A stretch of 64,000 nt of DNA from Flavisolibacter amylovorans (lineage in GTDB: Bacteria > Bacteroidota > Bacteroidia > Chitinophagales > Chitinophagaceae): NCBI RefSeq assembly GCF_039541815.1, contig NZ_BAABGY010000009.1, forward strand, positions 186,001-250,000, written 5' to 3'. The notes below the pieces were generated by a model. That model was not told the origin of the DNA and did not search any database. It saw only the letters and a list, made by a program, of their open reading frames with translations. Shown piece after piece: positions 42,406 to 51,664 of the stretch. Made by a program: the position numbers and the translations under genes. The stretch's first letter is position 1. The number at the start of each line of letters is the position of its first letter.

Positions 42406-43425
42406 TCAATACTTCGGACAGAAGATGACGCCCTTCATTTCCTCGCGGCGCTTGTTTTTGCCGATGAAGGAGATGCCGAGCTCGAAGCCGCCGCGGCCCA
42501 GCGAGGAAGTCTTGAGCTTCGAGATGTTGACGTCGTAACTGAACGACACCGAGAAGGGACGGTAATCGAGCTTGATCACCGGTACCACCGCGTCGTTCAC
42601 CCGCACGAAGGCGCCGCCATGAATGAGGTAGCGCGGGTCTTCGAGGTCTTGTCCGAGCTTGAGGCCCCACAGGAAGCCCATGATCGCCTGCTGGTACTGG
42701 CCCTGCTTCGTGAAGTCGCCCTGGATGTTGAAGTAGCTCCACTCCGTGACCGAGAACTTGACGCCGCCCGACACCACGAGCTTCGGGTTCAGCTCCGCGC
42801 CCGCCGAATTGTAGAACGAGCGCCGCGGGCGGTTGATGTGGTGATAGCCGACGCCTACGAAGACGTTGTTGTCGGGGTTGCTGTTCAGCTGCGTGTTGAA
42901 CGAGATGCCGGTCGACATATCGAGGTAGGTATGCCCGTTCGAGGGGAAGGTTTCGCCGTCGGAGCCGGTGGTATAGCTCGAGGCCGTCTGCATCTTGCTG
43001 CGGTCGAGGCGGGTCTGCACCGGGCCGCCCATGAAGCCGATGGAGAGGTAGCGCGGCACCTCCTTACTCAGCGACTTATGGTAGTTCACCGCCGGCAGCA
43101 GGTGCGTCGTCTTCCAGGCTACGGTTCCTGCCTGGTCATAGAGTACCTGCAGGCCCGCGGTCAGGAAGTCGTCGGCCTTGCCGATCGGCATCTTGTACTC
43201 GCCGGAGAGGGAGGTGGTGCGGTAGGCCGTAGTAATACTGTTCCACTGGTCGCGGTACACGCCCTGCACGCGGATGTCGCCGGTGAAGAGGCCGGCCATT
43301 GCGGGGTTGCGCAGCAGCGGGGTTTCGAAGAATTGGGAGAAGTGCAGGTCCTGGGCCCGGCCTTCGAGGGTGCCGGCGAGGCAGGCTGCGGTCAGGAGCG
43401 CACTCAGCGCAATACGGGTGTTCAT
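42406..43425 (-). CDS. PorP/SprF family type IX secretion system membrane protein
   Basis: The product is 339 residues from ATG 43425 (an ATG at 43449 adds 8 residues). It has a signal peptide (MNTRIALSALLTAACLAGTLEGRA) followed by QDLHFSQFFETPLLRNPAMAGLFTGDIRVQGVYRDQWNSI, the PorP/SprF start. It resembles the 26459-27487 product in layout. It is 36 bases downstream of the large PKD gene and probably in its operon. It likely acts at the outer membrane to attach or support that protein. Confidence 0.92.
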   Translation of the reverse strand: MNTRIALSALLTAACLAGTLEGRAQDLHFSQFFETPLLRNPAMAGLFTGDIRVQGVYRDQWNSITTAYRTTSLSGEYKMPIGKADDFLTAGLQVLYDQAGTVAWKTTHLLPAVNYHKSLSKEVPRYLSIGFMGGPVQTRLDRSKMQTASSYTTGSDGETFPSNGHTYLDMSTGISFNTQLNSNPDNNVFVGVGYHHINRPRRSFYNSAGAELNPKLVVSGGVKFSVTEWSYFNIQGDFTKQGQYQQAIMGFLWGLKLGQDLEDPRYLIHGGAFVRVNDAVVPVIKLDYRPFSVSFSYDVNISKLKTSSLGRGGFELGISFIGKNKRREEMKGVIFCPKY

Positions 43426-43461
43426 CGTCGGTCGGGTGTTTAGGTTCATGGATCAGCCGGG

Positions 43462-46400
43462 TTACCGGATGAGGGCTACGTTGCCTTCGGTCCGGATCAC
43501 ATCGCTGTTCTCACAATAGACTTCCAGCTGGTATATATACACATCTGGTGCCGCTTTTTGTCCTTTGTAGGTGCCGTCCCAGCCGGCTCCCGCGTCGTTC
43601 ACCGGGAAGTCGCGCCGCTCGAACACCACCTCGCCCCAGCGGTTGAACACACGGAGCGATTTCACGCGGGCCATGCCGCTGCCCTGGATGCCGAATACGT
43701 CGTTGGCCCCGTCGCCGTTGGGCGAGAAGGTGTTGGGCACAAAGATCTTGGCGCCCTGGCAGAGCACGATCAGCTGTATGGAGGCCGAGTTGCGGCAGCT
43801 GTTGGAGTCGGTGGCCGTAACCGTGTAGCGCGTGGTGAACTTGGGCGTTGCCACCGGCTGCGGGCAGTCGGTGCAGTTGAGATCGTTGGCCGGCGACCAG
43901 TTATAGGTCTGCACGCCCGACGAATACTGCGCCGGCAGGATGGCCGGCACGCCCACGAACTTCGAAAGCGTTTCCGGTAGCGTGATCGTCGGCAGGTCGT
44001 GCACCATCATACTTTGTATTACCGTGTCTCTACATCCGCTGAGCGGGCTTACGGCCGATAGCCGCACCTGGTAGGATCCCGGCGTCTTGTAGACCTGCGG
44101 CGTCGGGTTCTGCTGGCCGGAGGTGCTGCCGTTGGGGAACACCCAGTTCCAGTTCCAGGTCGCGGTGTCGCTGTTGAGTGGCTGGCCCACATAGGTCACC
44201 CGTGCATCGCGGCAGATAGACGTATCGGCCTGGATGGCGAAGCGTGGCGTCTCGAACACCCGCACCGGACCCTTGCGCATGGTGTCGGTACAGCCTGCTT
44301 GCGTGCGCACCGCCATGATCACCTCGTAGGTGCCGGGCTCCGTATAGTTATGCGTGGGCGCCTGCGTCGTGTAGGGAGCGGACCCGTCGCCAAAGGTCCA
44401 GCTGTATTGCACGATCGGGTCGTTGGAGGTGGTGGAGTCCGAGTTGGTGGTGATCAATCCCCGGTCGCAGAACTGCATCGTATCCAGGGTGAACTCGGCA
44501 TGGGCTCCCAGTAGCGAGATGATCTTCGTGCCTTCGATCAGGATCACGCAGGTGCCCGTCGCTTCCTTCATAATGATCTTGGGGCGGAAGTCGCCGAAAT
44601 CGGTATACCGGTGCACGAGCGCGTTGACCGTGGTGTCGATCACGTTGCCGTCGCCGAAGTCCCACACGAAGCGGGCCGAGTCGATCGGGGCAAAGGCATT
44701 GAAGTTCACATTGAGCGGCGTACAGCCGTTGAGGGGCGCATAGTCGAGCGTCGCATCCGACTGGTCGCGCACTTCTATGTTCTTCGTAACAGAGTCCTTG
44801 CAGCCGCCATGGGCCGTGATCACAAGCTTCACCGGGTAAATGCCGGGCTGCGTATAGTAGGTATACGGGTGATAGAGGTCGGAGGTGCCCTGGCCGGGGC
44901 CGAAGTTCCAGTGCGCGCCGTAGTAGAATTCGGATTGATTGGTGAACAGGGCCTGGAACGGGGTGCAATAGGTCGTGAAGGCGTTGGCCGTGAAGTCGGC
45001 CTTCGGGGTCCGGATGTGGAAGCTGTCGACCGTGAGCGAGTCTTTGCAGCCGAGCAGGTCGGTTACCGTCAGCGTCACGCTGTAGTAGCCGGTGTCGCGG
45101 AAGGAGTTCCGGGCGTTGTAGTCGGTGGAGGTCTGTCCGTCGCCGAACTGCCAGAACGAGGTAAAGGGCAGGTCGCTCTCGGTGAGGTTGGGGAAGTAGA
45201 GCGGCGCGCGGGGGCAGTACTCCGTGAGGGCCGTAAAGTTGGCCGTCAGCTTCGAGGTGCGCACCAGGCCGCGGATCATGAGGCTGTCGCTGCAGCCCGC
45301 GGAGTCGATCACCACCATCTTCACGTCGTAGTCGCCCACGGAATCGTAGGTATGTGTAAACGGCGGTGCAGTGTAGGTAACGCGGGTGCTGTCGCCGAAC
45401 TCGAAGATCCAGGTGCGGATGCTGCCGCCGTTGCTGATCGACGAGTCGGCAAACTCGACGGTGCTGCCGGCGCAGCCACGCGGGTTAACCGCCCCGAATC
45501 TGGCGATCGGGCCGTTCACGCTCACGGCGTCGGGTCGGGTCAGCTCGTAGCGGCAGCCGCTCGTGTCGATCGCCACCACCTTCACGTCGTAGGTGCCGGG
45601 AACGGTATAGAGGTGGCTGGCCGTGGCGCCCTGGCTCGTGTCTACCGGTGAGCCGTCGCCGAAGGTCCACTGGAATTTGCGGAACACGCCGGGGTTATTG
45701 CTCTCGGCACGGAACGACGCATTGAAGGGGCGGCAGCCGGCGGAGTCGTCTGCGAAAAGCCGCGGCGTCGGGTCGGTCACCAACACATTCTTCGTGAGCG
45801 TATAGGTACAATTTCCGTTTGTGGTGGTAAGCTTCACCTGGTAGGTGCCGTCAGCGGCATAAGTGTGGGCCGGGGGCGTGGTGCCCGTGTACGGGGCGGT
45901 GCCGTCGCCGAAATCCCAGACGGAGGTCTGCGCGCCGAGCGACTTGTTCGTAAAGATGATCTTGCGGTAGTTGTTGCAGTCGGTACGCCAGATGAAGCGC
46001 GATACCGAGGGCTGGATATAGACGTAGCGGCTTTTCGTGATGGGCTCGCGGCAGCCGTTGTTGATGGCGGTGAGGGTGATGTCGAAGTAGCCGGTGTCTG
46101 CAAATACGTGCACCGGGTTGACCTCTGTGGAAGAGGTGCCGTCGCCGAAGTTCCAGCTGTAGTCGGTGGCGCCGGTGCTCTGGTTGGTAAAGGTGACGCC
46201 CGGATCGGCGCAGGCGGTAAGCGGCGCGCCCACGAATTCGGGGATCGGCTTGGTGCCCACCCGGATGGCCTCATTCAGCGTATAGGTCTCCGTACAGCCT
46301 TCCGAGGTGGTGATGGTGAGCGTGACGTTATAGGTGCCCTGCTGGGTGTAGATATGGGAGGTGGAGTCCTGCGTGGAGGTGGCGCTGCCGTCGCCGAAGT

Positions 46401-47808
46401 TCCAGAGCCAGGAGGTGACGGTGCCGGAGGTCTGCACGTCGGCTTTGAAAGAGGCGGTGTCGGGCACGCAGCCGCCGCGGGGCAGGCCTATGAAGGAGAT
46501 CTTCGGGCGCTCGATGCGGATGAGGCCCGGCCGCCGCAGGGTGTCGGAGCAGCCGGTGCTGTCGGTGCCGATGAGCGTGACGTCGAACGCCCCGTAGTCG
46601 CCGTACGTATGCGACGGGCTCGCTTGCGTGGAGTTTGTGTTATCGCCGAACAGCCAGGTGTAGCCCGTGGCGCCGGTGGAGGTATTCGTGAAGTTGACGT
46701 TGAGCGAAGGCTGGCAGCGCGTGCTGTCGGATACCGTAAAGCCCAGCACCGGGCCGTTGCCTACGGTAAAGGTCCGCTCTACCGAGTCGACGCAGGTCTG
46801 GTAGTTGTTCACCAGCTTCACCGTGTAGGTGCCGGGCGCATCGAAGTAGGCCGTAGCGTTCGGGAGCGTGTCCACGATGCCGTTGGAGAAATACCAGCGC
46901 GAGGAGACGGGCCTCGGGTCGGAGGCGTTCATGAAGGTCGTACTGGTGCGCGGGCAAAGCTTGTCGGGGATGGTGAGATCGGTGTTGACGAGGCCCACCG
47001 GCACGCTCTGCACCATGGAGTCGGAGCAGCCGAGGGAGCTCGATACCACGAGCGTGGCCTGGTAGGTGCCGTTGGTGGAGTAGGTATGCGCCGGCGATTG
47101 GGCATTGGAGGTAGTGCCGTCGCCAAAATACCAGGTGTGGGTGAGGGTGCCCGGTCCGAACGAGGTGTTGTTGAAATTGACCGTGGCGGGGGCGCGGCAC
47201 ACGCCGGGGTCGGTGTAGGTAAAGCGGGGCGCCACGCCCGGGTTCACGTTGATGTAGTTGGGGCGCGAATACAGCTTTTTACAGCCGGCATTGTTGGTGA
47301 TGGTGAGCGTTACGGTAAAGGAGCCCGCCTGCCGGTAGGCGTGCTGCACGTTGGGGCCGGTGGCGCTCTGGCCGTCGCCGAAGTCCCATTGCCAGTTGGT
47401 GATGGTGGTATTGCCCGGTGTGCTCGACTGGTCGGTGAAGTTGATCACGGCTGGCGAGCAGCCTTCGGTGCGGTCGGCCACGAAGTTGGGTTGCGGCTCC
47501 GTCAGCACGGTAATATAGGCGGTCTTGGTAACGGTGTTGGTGCTGGCGCCGTTGTTATTGGTCACCGTCAGCTTCACCGTGTAGGTGCCGGTCGTGAAAT
47601 AGGTGGCCGACGGGTGCTGGAGGGTGGAGGTGGAGCCGTTGCCGAAGTCCCAGCTCCAGGTAGTGGGGTTGCCGGTCGATTGGTCGCGGAAATTTACCAC
47701 CACGGGGGAGCAGCCCTGGGTCACATCCGAGTTGAAGTTAGCCGTCAGCTGGGCCGCGCCGCTGAGGGCCGGGAGCAGGAAGGCGAGGAGGAAGAGAAAA
47801 CGGTTCAA
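43462..47808 (-). CDS. Giant PKD-repeat surface protein with gliding-type C-terminal domain
   Basis: The 1448-residue product has a signal peptide (MNRFLFLLAFLLPALSGAA). About 15 PKD-type domains of about 83 residues follow in tandem, each with a W.FGDG-like core (WDFGNG, WDFGDG, WYFGDG, WLFGDN, WNFGDG and others). A beta region (about 1270-1345) comes next. The tail is a T9SS type B C-terminal domain, IFVPNTFSPNGDGANDVFGIQGSGMARVKSLRVFNRWGEVVFERR ... AGWDGTYKG. It is likely a long surface fibre or adhesin exported by T9SS. A PorP/SprF gene follows, as with the smaller PKD protein at 22853-26443. Confidence 0.93.
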   Translation of the reverse strand: MNRFLFLLAFLLPALSGAAQLTANFNSDVTQGCSPVVVNFRDQSTGNPTTWSWDFGNGSTSTLQHPSATYFTTGTYTVKLTVTNNNGASTNTVTKTAYITVLTEPQPNFVADRTEGCSPAVINFTDQSSTPGNTTITNWQWDFGDGQSATGPNVQHAYRQAGSFTVTLTITNNAGCKKLYSRPNYINVNPGVAPRFTYTDPGVCRAPATVNFNNTSFGPGTLTHTWYFGDGTTSNAQSPAHTYSTNGTYQATLVVSSSLGCSDSMVQSVPVGLVNTDLTIPDKLCPRTSTTFMNASDPRPVSSRWYFSNGIVDTLPNATAYFDAPGTYTVKLVNNYQTCVDSVERTFTVGNGPVLGFTVSDSTRCQPSLNVNFTNTSTGATGYTWLFGDNTNSTQASPSHTYGDYGAFDVTLIGTDSTGCSDTLRRPGLIRIERPKISFIGLPRGGCVPDTASFKADVQTSGTVTSWLWNFGDGSATSTQDSTSHIYTQQGTYNVTLTITTSEGCTETYTLNEAIRVGTKPIPEFVGAPLTACADPGVTFTNQSTGATDYSWNFGDGTSSTEVNPVHVFADTGYFDITLTAINNGCREPITKSRYVYIQPSVSRFIWRTDCNNYRKIIFTNKSLGAQTSVWDFGDGTAPYTGTTPPAHTYAADGTYQVKLTTTNGNCTYTLTKNVLVTDPTPRLFADDSAGCRPFNASFRAESNNPGVFRKFQWTFGDGSPVDTSQGATASHLYTVPGTYDVKVVAIDTSGCRYELTRPDAVSVNGPIARFGAVNPRGCAGSTVEFADSSISNGGSIRTWIFEFGDSTRVTYTAPPFTHTYDSVGDYDVKMVVIDSAGCSDSLMIRGLVRTSKLTANFTALTEYCPRAPLYFPNLTESDLPFTSFWQFGDGQTSTDYNARNSFRDTGYYSVTLTVTDLLGCKDSLTVDSFHIRTPKADFTANAFTTYCTPFQALFTNQSEFYYGAHWNFGPGQGTSDLYHPYTYYTQPGIYPVKLVITAHGGCKDSVTKNIEVRDQSDATLDYAPLNGCTPLNVNFNAFAPIDSARFVWDFGDGNVIDTTVNALVHRYTDFGDFRPKIIMKEATGTCVILIEGTKIISLLGAHAEFTLDTMQFCDRGLITTNSDSTTSNDPIVQYSWTFGDGSAPYTTQAPTHNYTEPGTYEVIMAVRTQAGCTDTMRKGPVRVFETPRFAIQADTSICRDARVTYVGQPLNSDTATWNWNWVFPNGSTSGQQNPTPQVYKTPGSYQVRLSAVSPLSGCRDTVIQSMMVHDLPTITLPETLSKFVGVPAILPAQYSSGVQTYNWSPANDLNCTDCPQPVATPKFTTRYTVTATDSNSCRNSASIQLIVLCQGAKIFVPNTFSPNGDGANDVFGIQGSGMARVKSLRVFNRWGEVVFERRDFPVNDAGAGWDGTYKGQKAAPDVYIYQLEVYCENSDVIRTEGNVALIR

Positions 47809-47907
47809 TGGTGTCGGGTTTAGGGTGCGCGCGGCCGTTCCGGCGATTGTGGAAACAGCGCGCCAGTTAAGGGGGTTGCAAAAACTGCTCCGTAAGGAGC
47901 AGGGCCG

Positions 47908-48321
47908 TTAAATTTTGTCGAGATGCAGCTTTCGCTCCTGCCCGTTCGCGTTTAAAGTAGCGTCGACGGTGGTGGTGGTGCTGGTGGTGATGATCCACGT
48001 GCCCGTCAGCAGCCGGAGTGCCGGGATGGGCCTGGTGAAGCTGGAGAAGATCGATCTTGCGGAAACATTTACCACCCAGGTCCCCGTTTCTTCCAACAAG
48101 GTGCCGTTGTAGGCCTCTACCGTGCCGTTCTCGCGGAACTGGAAGCTGTAGTTGGTGAAGTGGCTGATCGAGTCGGCGCCATCGACGGTGAACGTGGACA
48201 CCTTCCAGCGGCCGTTGGTCACGATCTCGAGCGCGGCTTCTTCCTGTTTCTTTTCAATGAATTTCTTGCAGCCCCCGAGGAAGGAGGCGGCGATCAGGAG
48301 TAAAAAGAGGTGGCGGTTCAT
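47908..48321 (-). CDS. Small lipoprotein of unknown function (lipocalin-like)
   Basis: The 137-residue product has a lipoprotein signal MNRHLFLLLIAASFLGGCKK with lipobox LGGC. After it comes a beta-rich region with NGRWKVSTFTVDGADSI..., NYSFQFRENGTVEAYNG and TGTWVV, which is the pattern of small lipocalin-like proteins of Bacteroidota. It is probably an outer-membrane lipoprotein. No operon partner is clear; the giant PKD gene starts 99 bases downstream on the same strand. Confidence 0.75.
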   Translation of the reverse strand: MNRHLFLLLIAASFLGGCKKFIEKKQEEAALEIVTNGRWKVSTFTVDGADSISHFTNYSFQFRENGTVEAYNGTLLEETGTWVVNVSARSIFSSFTRPIPALRLLTGTWIITTSTTTTVDATLNANGQERKLHLDKI

Positions 48322-48336
48322 AACGATTGTGGCGGT

Positions 48337-49815
48337 TTAGGACAGGCCGTACTTCTGCCGTACGTACCCGATGAAAAAGTCACTACTCAACGATTGTGCC
48401 GATATCTGCCGGCAAAGGTCATCCGAGGTAAAATAGCGTCCGTGGCGGTGCACCTGCTCCCGCAGCCAGCCCAGCAGTGCGGCGGTTTCGCCCCGGCCGA
48501 TGCTTTCGGGGAGGCCGGGAAGCTCTTTTTCAGCGGTGGCAAAAAACTGGGCGGCATACAGCGACCCGAGGCTGTAGGTGGGGAAATAGCCGAACGAGCC
48601 ATGGCTCCAGTGCACGTCCTGCAGCGCGCCCTGCCGGTCGTCGGGCGGGGTGATGCCCAGCCATTTCCGGTAGGCCTCCGCCCAATAGGCCGGGATGTCT
48701 TTTACCGACAGGGTCCCTTCGAGCAGGGCCTTTTCGAGCTCGTAGCGGATGTACACGTGAAAGTGATAGGTCACCTCGTCGGCCTCGGTGCGGATCAGCG
48801 AGGGCTGCACCTTGTTGACGGCGGCAAAGAAGGCTTCCGGCGTTACGCCCTTCAGCTGCCCGGGGAAGTAGCCCTGGAGCACGGGCAGGTAGTGCCGGCA
48901 GAAGGGGAGCGAGCGGCCCACGTTGTTCTCCCAGAGCCGGCTTTGCGACTCGTGGATGGAGAGGGAAGCAGCCTCGCCGAGCGGAAGCCCGTACTGTGCC
49001 ACCGGCAGGCCCTGCTCGTAGAGCGCGTGGCCCACCTCGTGGATGGTACTCCAGGTCATGTTGCCGAGGTCCTGCTCGTCGATGCGGGTAGTGATGCGGG
49101 TATCCTGCGGTGAGAAGGAGATGGAAAACGGGTGCTCGGAGCGGTCCTGCCGGCCGGCCTCCGTGTCGAAGCCGAGGTCCCGCATGAGCCGGAGGCTCCA
49201 TTGCCACTGGGTGTCGCCGTCGTAGTGCTGCTTCAGGAACGCATCGTCGGCGGATGGCTTCGCGAGCAGCTCGTCGAGCAGCCCTTTAAGCCGGGGCAGG
49301 AGCTCGCCGAATACCGCGTCCAGCCCGGCCACCGTAGCGCCCTTCTCGTATTCGTTGAGCAGGGCGTCGTAGGGATGCCGGGTGTAGCCGAGCACGCCGG
49401 CTTCCTCTTTTTTCAACGCCACCATGGCCGCGAGGTCGGCTTCGAAAACGAAAAAGGCGTTCTGCCGGCGCGCTTCGATCCAGGAATGAAAGGCCTTGTT
49501 GGTGGCATCGGAAAGCCGCCGTACGAGGTCGGCCGAATACTTTTTGTTCTTCTCGTAGTCTTCTCGGCTCAGCTCCACGTTCCGGCGCTGCTCCCCGCTC
49601 AGTGTCGCGTCGGCCAGGAGCTCGTTGAGCAACTGCCCGAGTGCGGGGTCGGTGAATTCGGCGTGGGCGATCTCCGAAAGGGTGCTGAGCTGTTGTCCGC
49701 GGAAGTGCGCCCCCTTGGGCGGCAGGTAGGTCTCCTGGTCCCACTGCAGCAGGGCCGAGGCATTGCGGATGTCGGCGATGCGGCTCAGGCGGCGGGTATA
49801 TTCGGCGTAGGACAT
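48337..49815 (-). CDS. M32 family carboxypeptidase (thermostable carboxypeptidase 1 type)
   Basis: The 492-residue protein contains the zinc motif TIHEVGHALYEQGLP (HEVGH, two His ligands and Glu) and HESQSRLWENNVGRS, where the Glu is the third ligand. The N-terminal LSRIADIRNASALLQWDQETYLPPKGAHFRG is typical of M32 metallocarboxypeptidases. It releases C-terminal amino acids; no signal peptide is seen. The ATG at 49813-49815 overlaps a 'GGTCGATTGGTCTACTGG' word repeat upstream. Confidence 0.94.
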   Translation of the reverse strand: MSYAEYTRRLSRIADIRNASALLQWDQETYLPPKGAHFRGQQLSTLSEIAHAEFTDPALGQLLNELLADATLSGEQRRNVELSREDYEKNKKYSADLVRRLSDATNKAFHSWIEARRQNAFFVFEADLAAMVALKKEEAGVLGYTRHPYDALLNEYEKGATVAGLDAVFGELLPRLKGLLDELLAKPSADDAFLKQHYDGDTQWQWSLRLMRDLGFDTEAGRQDRSEHPFSISFSPQDTRITTRIDEQDLGNMTWSTIHEVGHALYEQGLPVAQYGLPLGEAASLSIHESQSRLWENNVGRSLPFCRHYLPVLQGYFPGQLKGVTPEAFFAAVNKVQPSLIRTEADEVTYHFHVYIRYELEKALLEGTLSVKDIPAYWAEAYRKWLGITPPDDRQGALQDVHWSHGSFGYFPTYSLGSLYAAQFFATAEKELPGLPESIGRGETAALLGWLREQVHRHGRYFTSDDLCRQISAQSLSSDFFIGYVRQKYGLS

Positions 49816-50022
49816 TGGTCGATTGGTCTACTGGTAATTTGGTAAGCCGTTGCCGGCAACCGGTTGGTGCACTGTTCCTGCTCTTTCGCACATGCAGGCG
49901 CATCCGAAGTCTAAGATAGGCTCCTTCTGCCGAACTACATAGCACACCGGCCGAGGTGGTGCCCGGTCCCGGATGCACCGGATACCGTATCTTCACCGGC
50001 CATCCCTCACCAAAGCTTCCGC

Positions 50023-50799
50023 ATGCGCCTCCGCTCCGCTATTTGTCTCCTGCCGCTGCTTGCGCTGGCCTCCTGCGGCCCCGCAGAAGTGAAGGGCAGC
50101 CGCAGTGCCGCTCCGTCGCCCGACTCCCTGCAGCGCAACTTCCGCACCTGGTACGCCTATGCCACGAGCCGGACTCCCCTTGGAAGCGACTTCCGCCCCC
50201 TCAGCGCCGAAGGTGTCCCGATGGCGCGGAAAGCGTTTCTCGAAGCCCTCGGCACCGGCCGCTTCATCGCCCTGCGCACCGGCGACGCGCCCGAATACCG
50301 TCTGCATCCGCTCACCAGCCCCGACAAAGACATCCGGATGGTGGTGACGTCGCTCGCCCGCACGCAGCTCGCCCACGATGCGCGGATCGGCAAGCCGCTG
50401 CCGCCCTTTTCGTTCACGGACCTCGAAGGCCGTAGTTATACAACTGCTTCTACAAAGGGAAGGTACCTGGTGGTCAAATGCTGGTTCATCGGCTGCACCG
50501 CCTGCGTGGCCGAGTTTCCCGAGCTGAACAAGCTGGTGGAGGAGTGCCGTGGCCGCACCGACGTGCAGTTCCTGAGCCTTACCCTCGACAAGAAGCCGGC
50601 CCTGGAAGGGTTCCTGAAGTCGCTCCCGTTCCGGTATGCCGTGGTGGCCGAAGCGGAATCCTACGTCACCGGCCCGCTTGGCGTAGACGCCTACCCGCAC
50701 CACCTGCTCGTAAGCCCGGAGGGCCTCGTGCTCCAATCCACCAACAGCCTGAAAGACCTGCTGCCCGTGCTGCGTGCACACCTGCAGTCCAAAGGATAA
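50023..50799 (+). CDS. TlpA-like thiol-disulfide oxidoreductase, lipoprotein
   Basis: The 258-residue protein has a lipoprotein signal (lipobox LASC) and a C-terminal thioredoxin fold. Markers are IGKPLPPFSFTDLEGRSYTTASTKGRYLVVKCWFIGCTACVAEFPELNKL with the CTAC redox motif. The last strand reads VDAYPHHLLVSPEGLVLQSTNS. It likely acts in the periplasm, reducing a partner. The redox pair is Cys-Thr-Ala-Cys rather than the WCxxC of most TlpA. It precedes a small membrane gene by 27 bases, so the two may be one operon. Confidence 0.85.
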   Translation: MRLRSAICLLPLLALASCGPAEVKGSRSAAPSPDSLQRNFRTWYAYATSRTPLGSDFRPLSAEGVPMARKAFLEALGTGRFIALRTGDAPEYRLHPLTSPDKDIRMVVTSLARTQLAHDARIGKPLPPFSFTDLEGRSYTTASTKGRYLVVKCWFIGCTACVAEFPELNKLVEECRGRTDVQFLSLTLDKKPALEGFLKSLPFRYAVVAEAESYVTGPLGVDAYPHHLLVSPEGLVLQSTNSLKDLLPVLRAHLQSKG

Positions 50800-50826
50800 T
50801 CCCCGAGAATCAATAAGCACCCATCG

Positions 50827-51429
50827 ATGCCGAAGGACAAAATGACCTGGAAAGAAGAGCGCCTGCTGCTGCTGATCGGCTGCATCGCCTGCTCGCTCGC
50901 CGCCGGGTACATTTTCCTGTTCCTCAACCGCGAGGCCACCGACCTGCTGCCCGGCGACCTGAAGCCCGTGCCGGGGCTCGTGCTGGCAGCGGAGCCCGAG
51001 TTCCGGAGCAACAAGGGTAAGGAGAACGTGGCGTTCCTCTTTCGTGGGCATAACAAGGAGTTCCTGGTAAGCGGCTACGACAGCAATCCCGATGCGCGCG
51101 CCGCGATCCGGGCCGGACTGCATACGGGCGATACCGTAGATATACTGGTGACGCCGGAGGAGTACGCGGAGCTGGGGGAGGACGGTTTTTTCGAGGGCAC
51201 CATCAACCTGGTGGGGCTGCGGCACAACGGGCAGGATTTCCTGAGCCTCGAGCGCCGCAACGACCAGGCCTTCCGTGGCAACCGCGGCGCCCTGCCGGCC
51301 TTTATCTATGCCGCCGTCATGTGCTTTATCTTCTGGAACATGCCCCACCGCCCGAAGCGCGTCAGTCCCACGCTCGTCATCAGCCTCGGCGCCCTGCTGG
51401 TACTGTTCATCAGCATCCGGTTTTTCTGA
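50827..51429 (+). CDS. Membrane protein with a soluble middle domain (DUF3592-like), unknown function
   Basis: The 200-residue product has one N-terminal helix (about 14-32) and two C-terminal helices (about 156-173 and 180-198). A hydrophilic middle of about 110 residues resembles small soluble beta domains of membrane stress or sensor proteins (GLVLAAEPEFRSNKGKENVAFLFRGH...). No named family is assigned with confidence. It starts at ATG 50827, downstream of the TlpA-like gene on the same strand. Confidence 0.65.
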   Translation: MPKDKMTWKEERLLLLIGCIACSLAAGYIFLFLNREATDLLPGDLKPVPGLVLAAEPEFRSNKGKENVAFLFRGHNKEFLVSGYDSNPDARAAIRAGLHTGDTVDILVTPEEYAELGEDGFFEGTINLVGLRHNGQDFLSLERRNDQAFRGNRGALPAFIYAAVMCFIFWNMPHRPKRVSPTLVISLGALLVLFISIRFF

Positions 51430-51612
51430 TCTCAGATCTCTGATCTGTGATCTGTCTCCGGCCGACCATTCCTTACACCCTGGAGGTGGCTGGAGAATCA
51501 GAAGAAAGTACCATTAGCAGCGACTCCGATCTAAGATCACCGATCTGCGATCTGAGATCCTCCGGTGTGCGCCAGCCATAGATCTGACATCTGCGATCAC
51601 AGATCTGAGATC
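51430..51612. repeat. GATC-word array
   Basis: This is the longest copy of the 'GATCTGAGATC' family in the window: blocks at about 51430-51460, 51526-51560 and 51578-51612, with a short unrelated spacer. It contains about fifteen GATC tetramers and no coding signal. Confidence 0.65.
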
Positions 51613-51664
51613 CGGTTCAACGTTTCCTTCACATCCTCCTGTTGCTCCGTTCCGTACATCGGGC

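Noticed and set aside
45865..47823. 652-codon plus-strand frame
   Set aside because: Antisense to the giant PKD gene; arises from repeated PKD codons.
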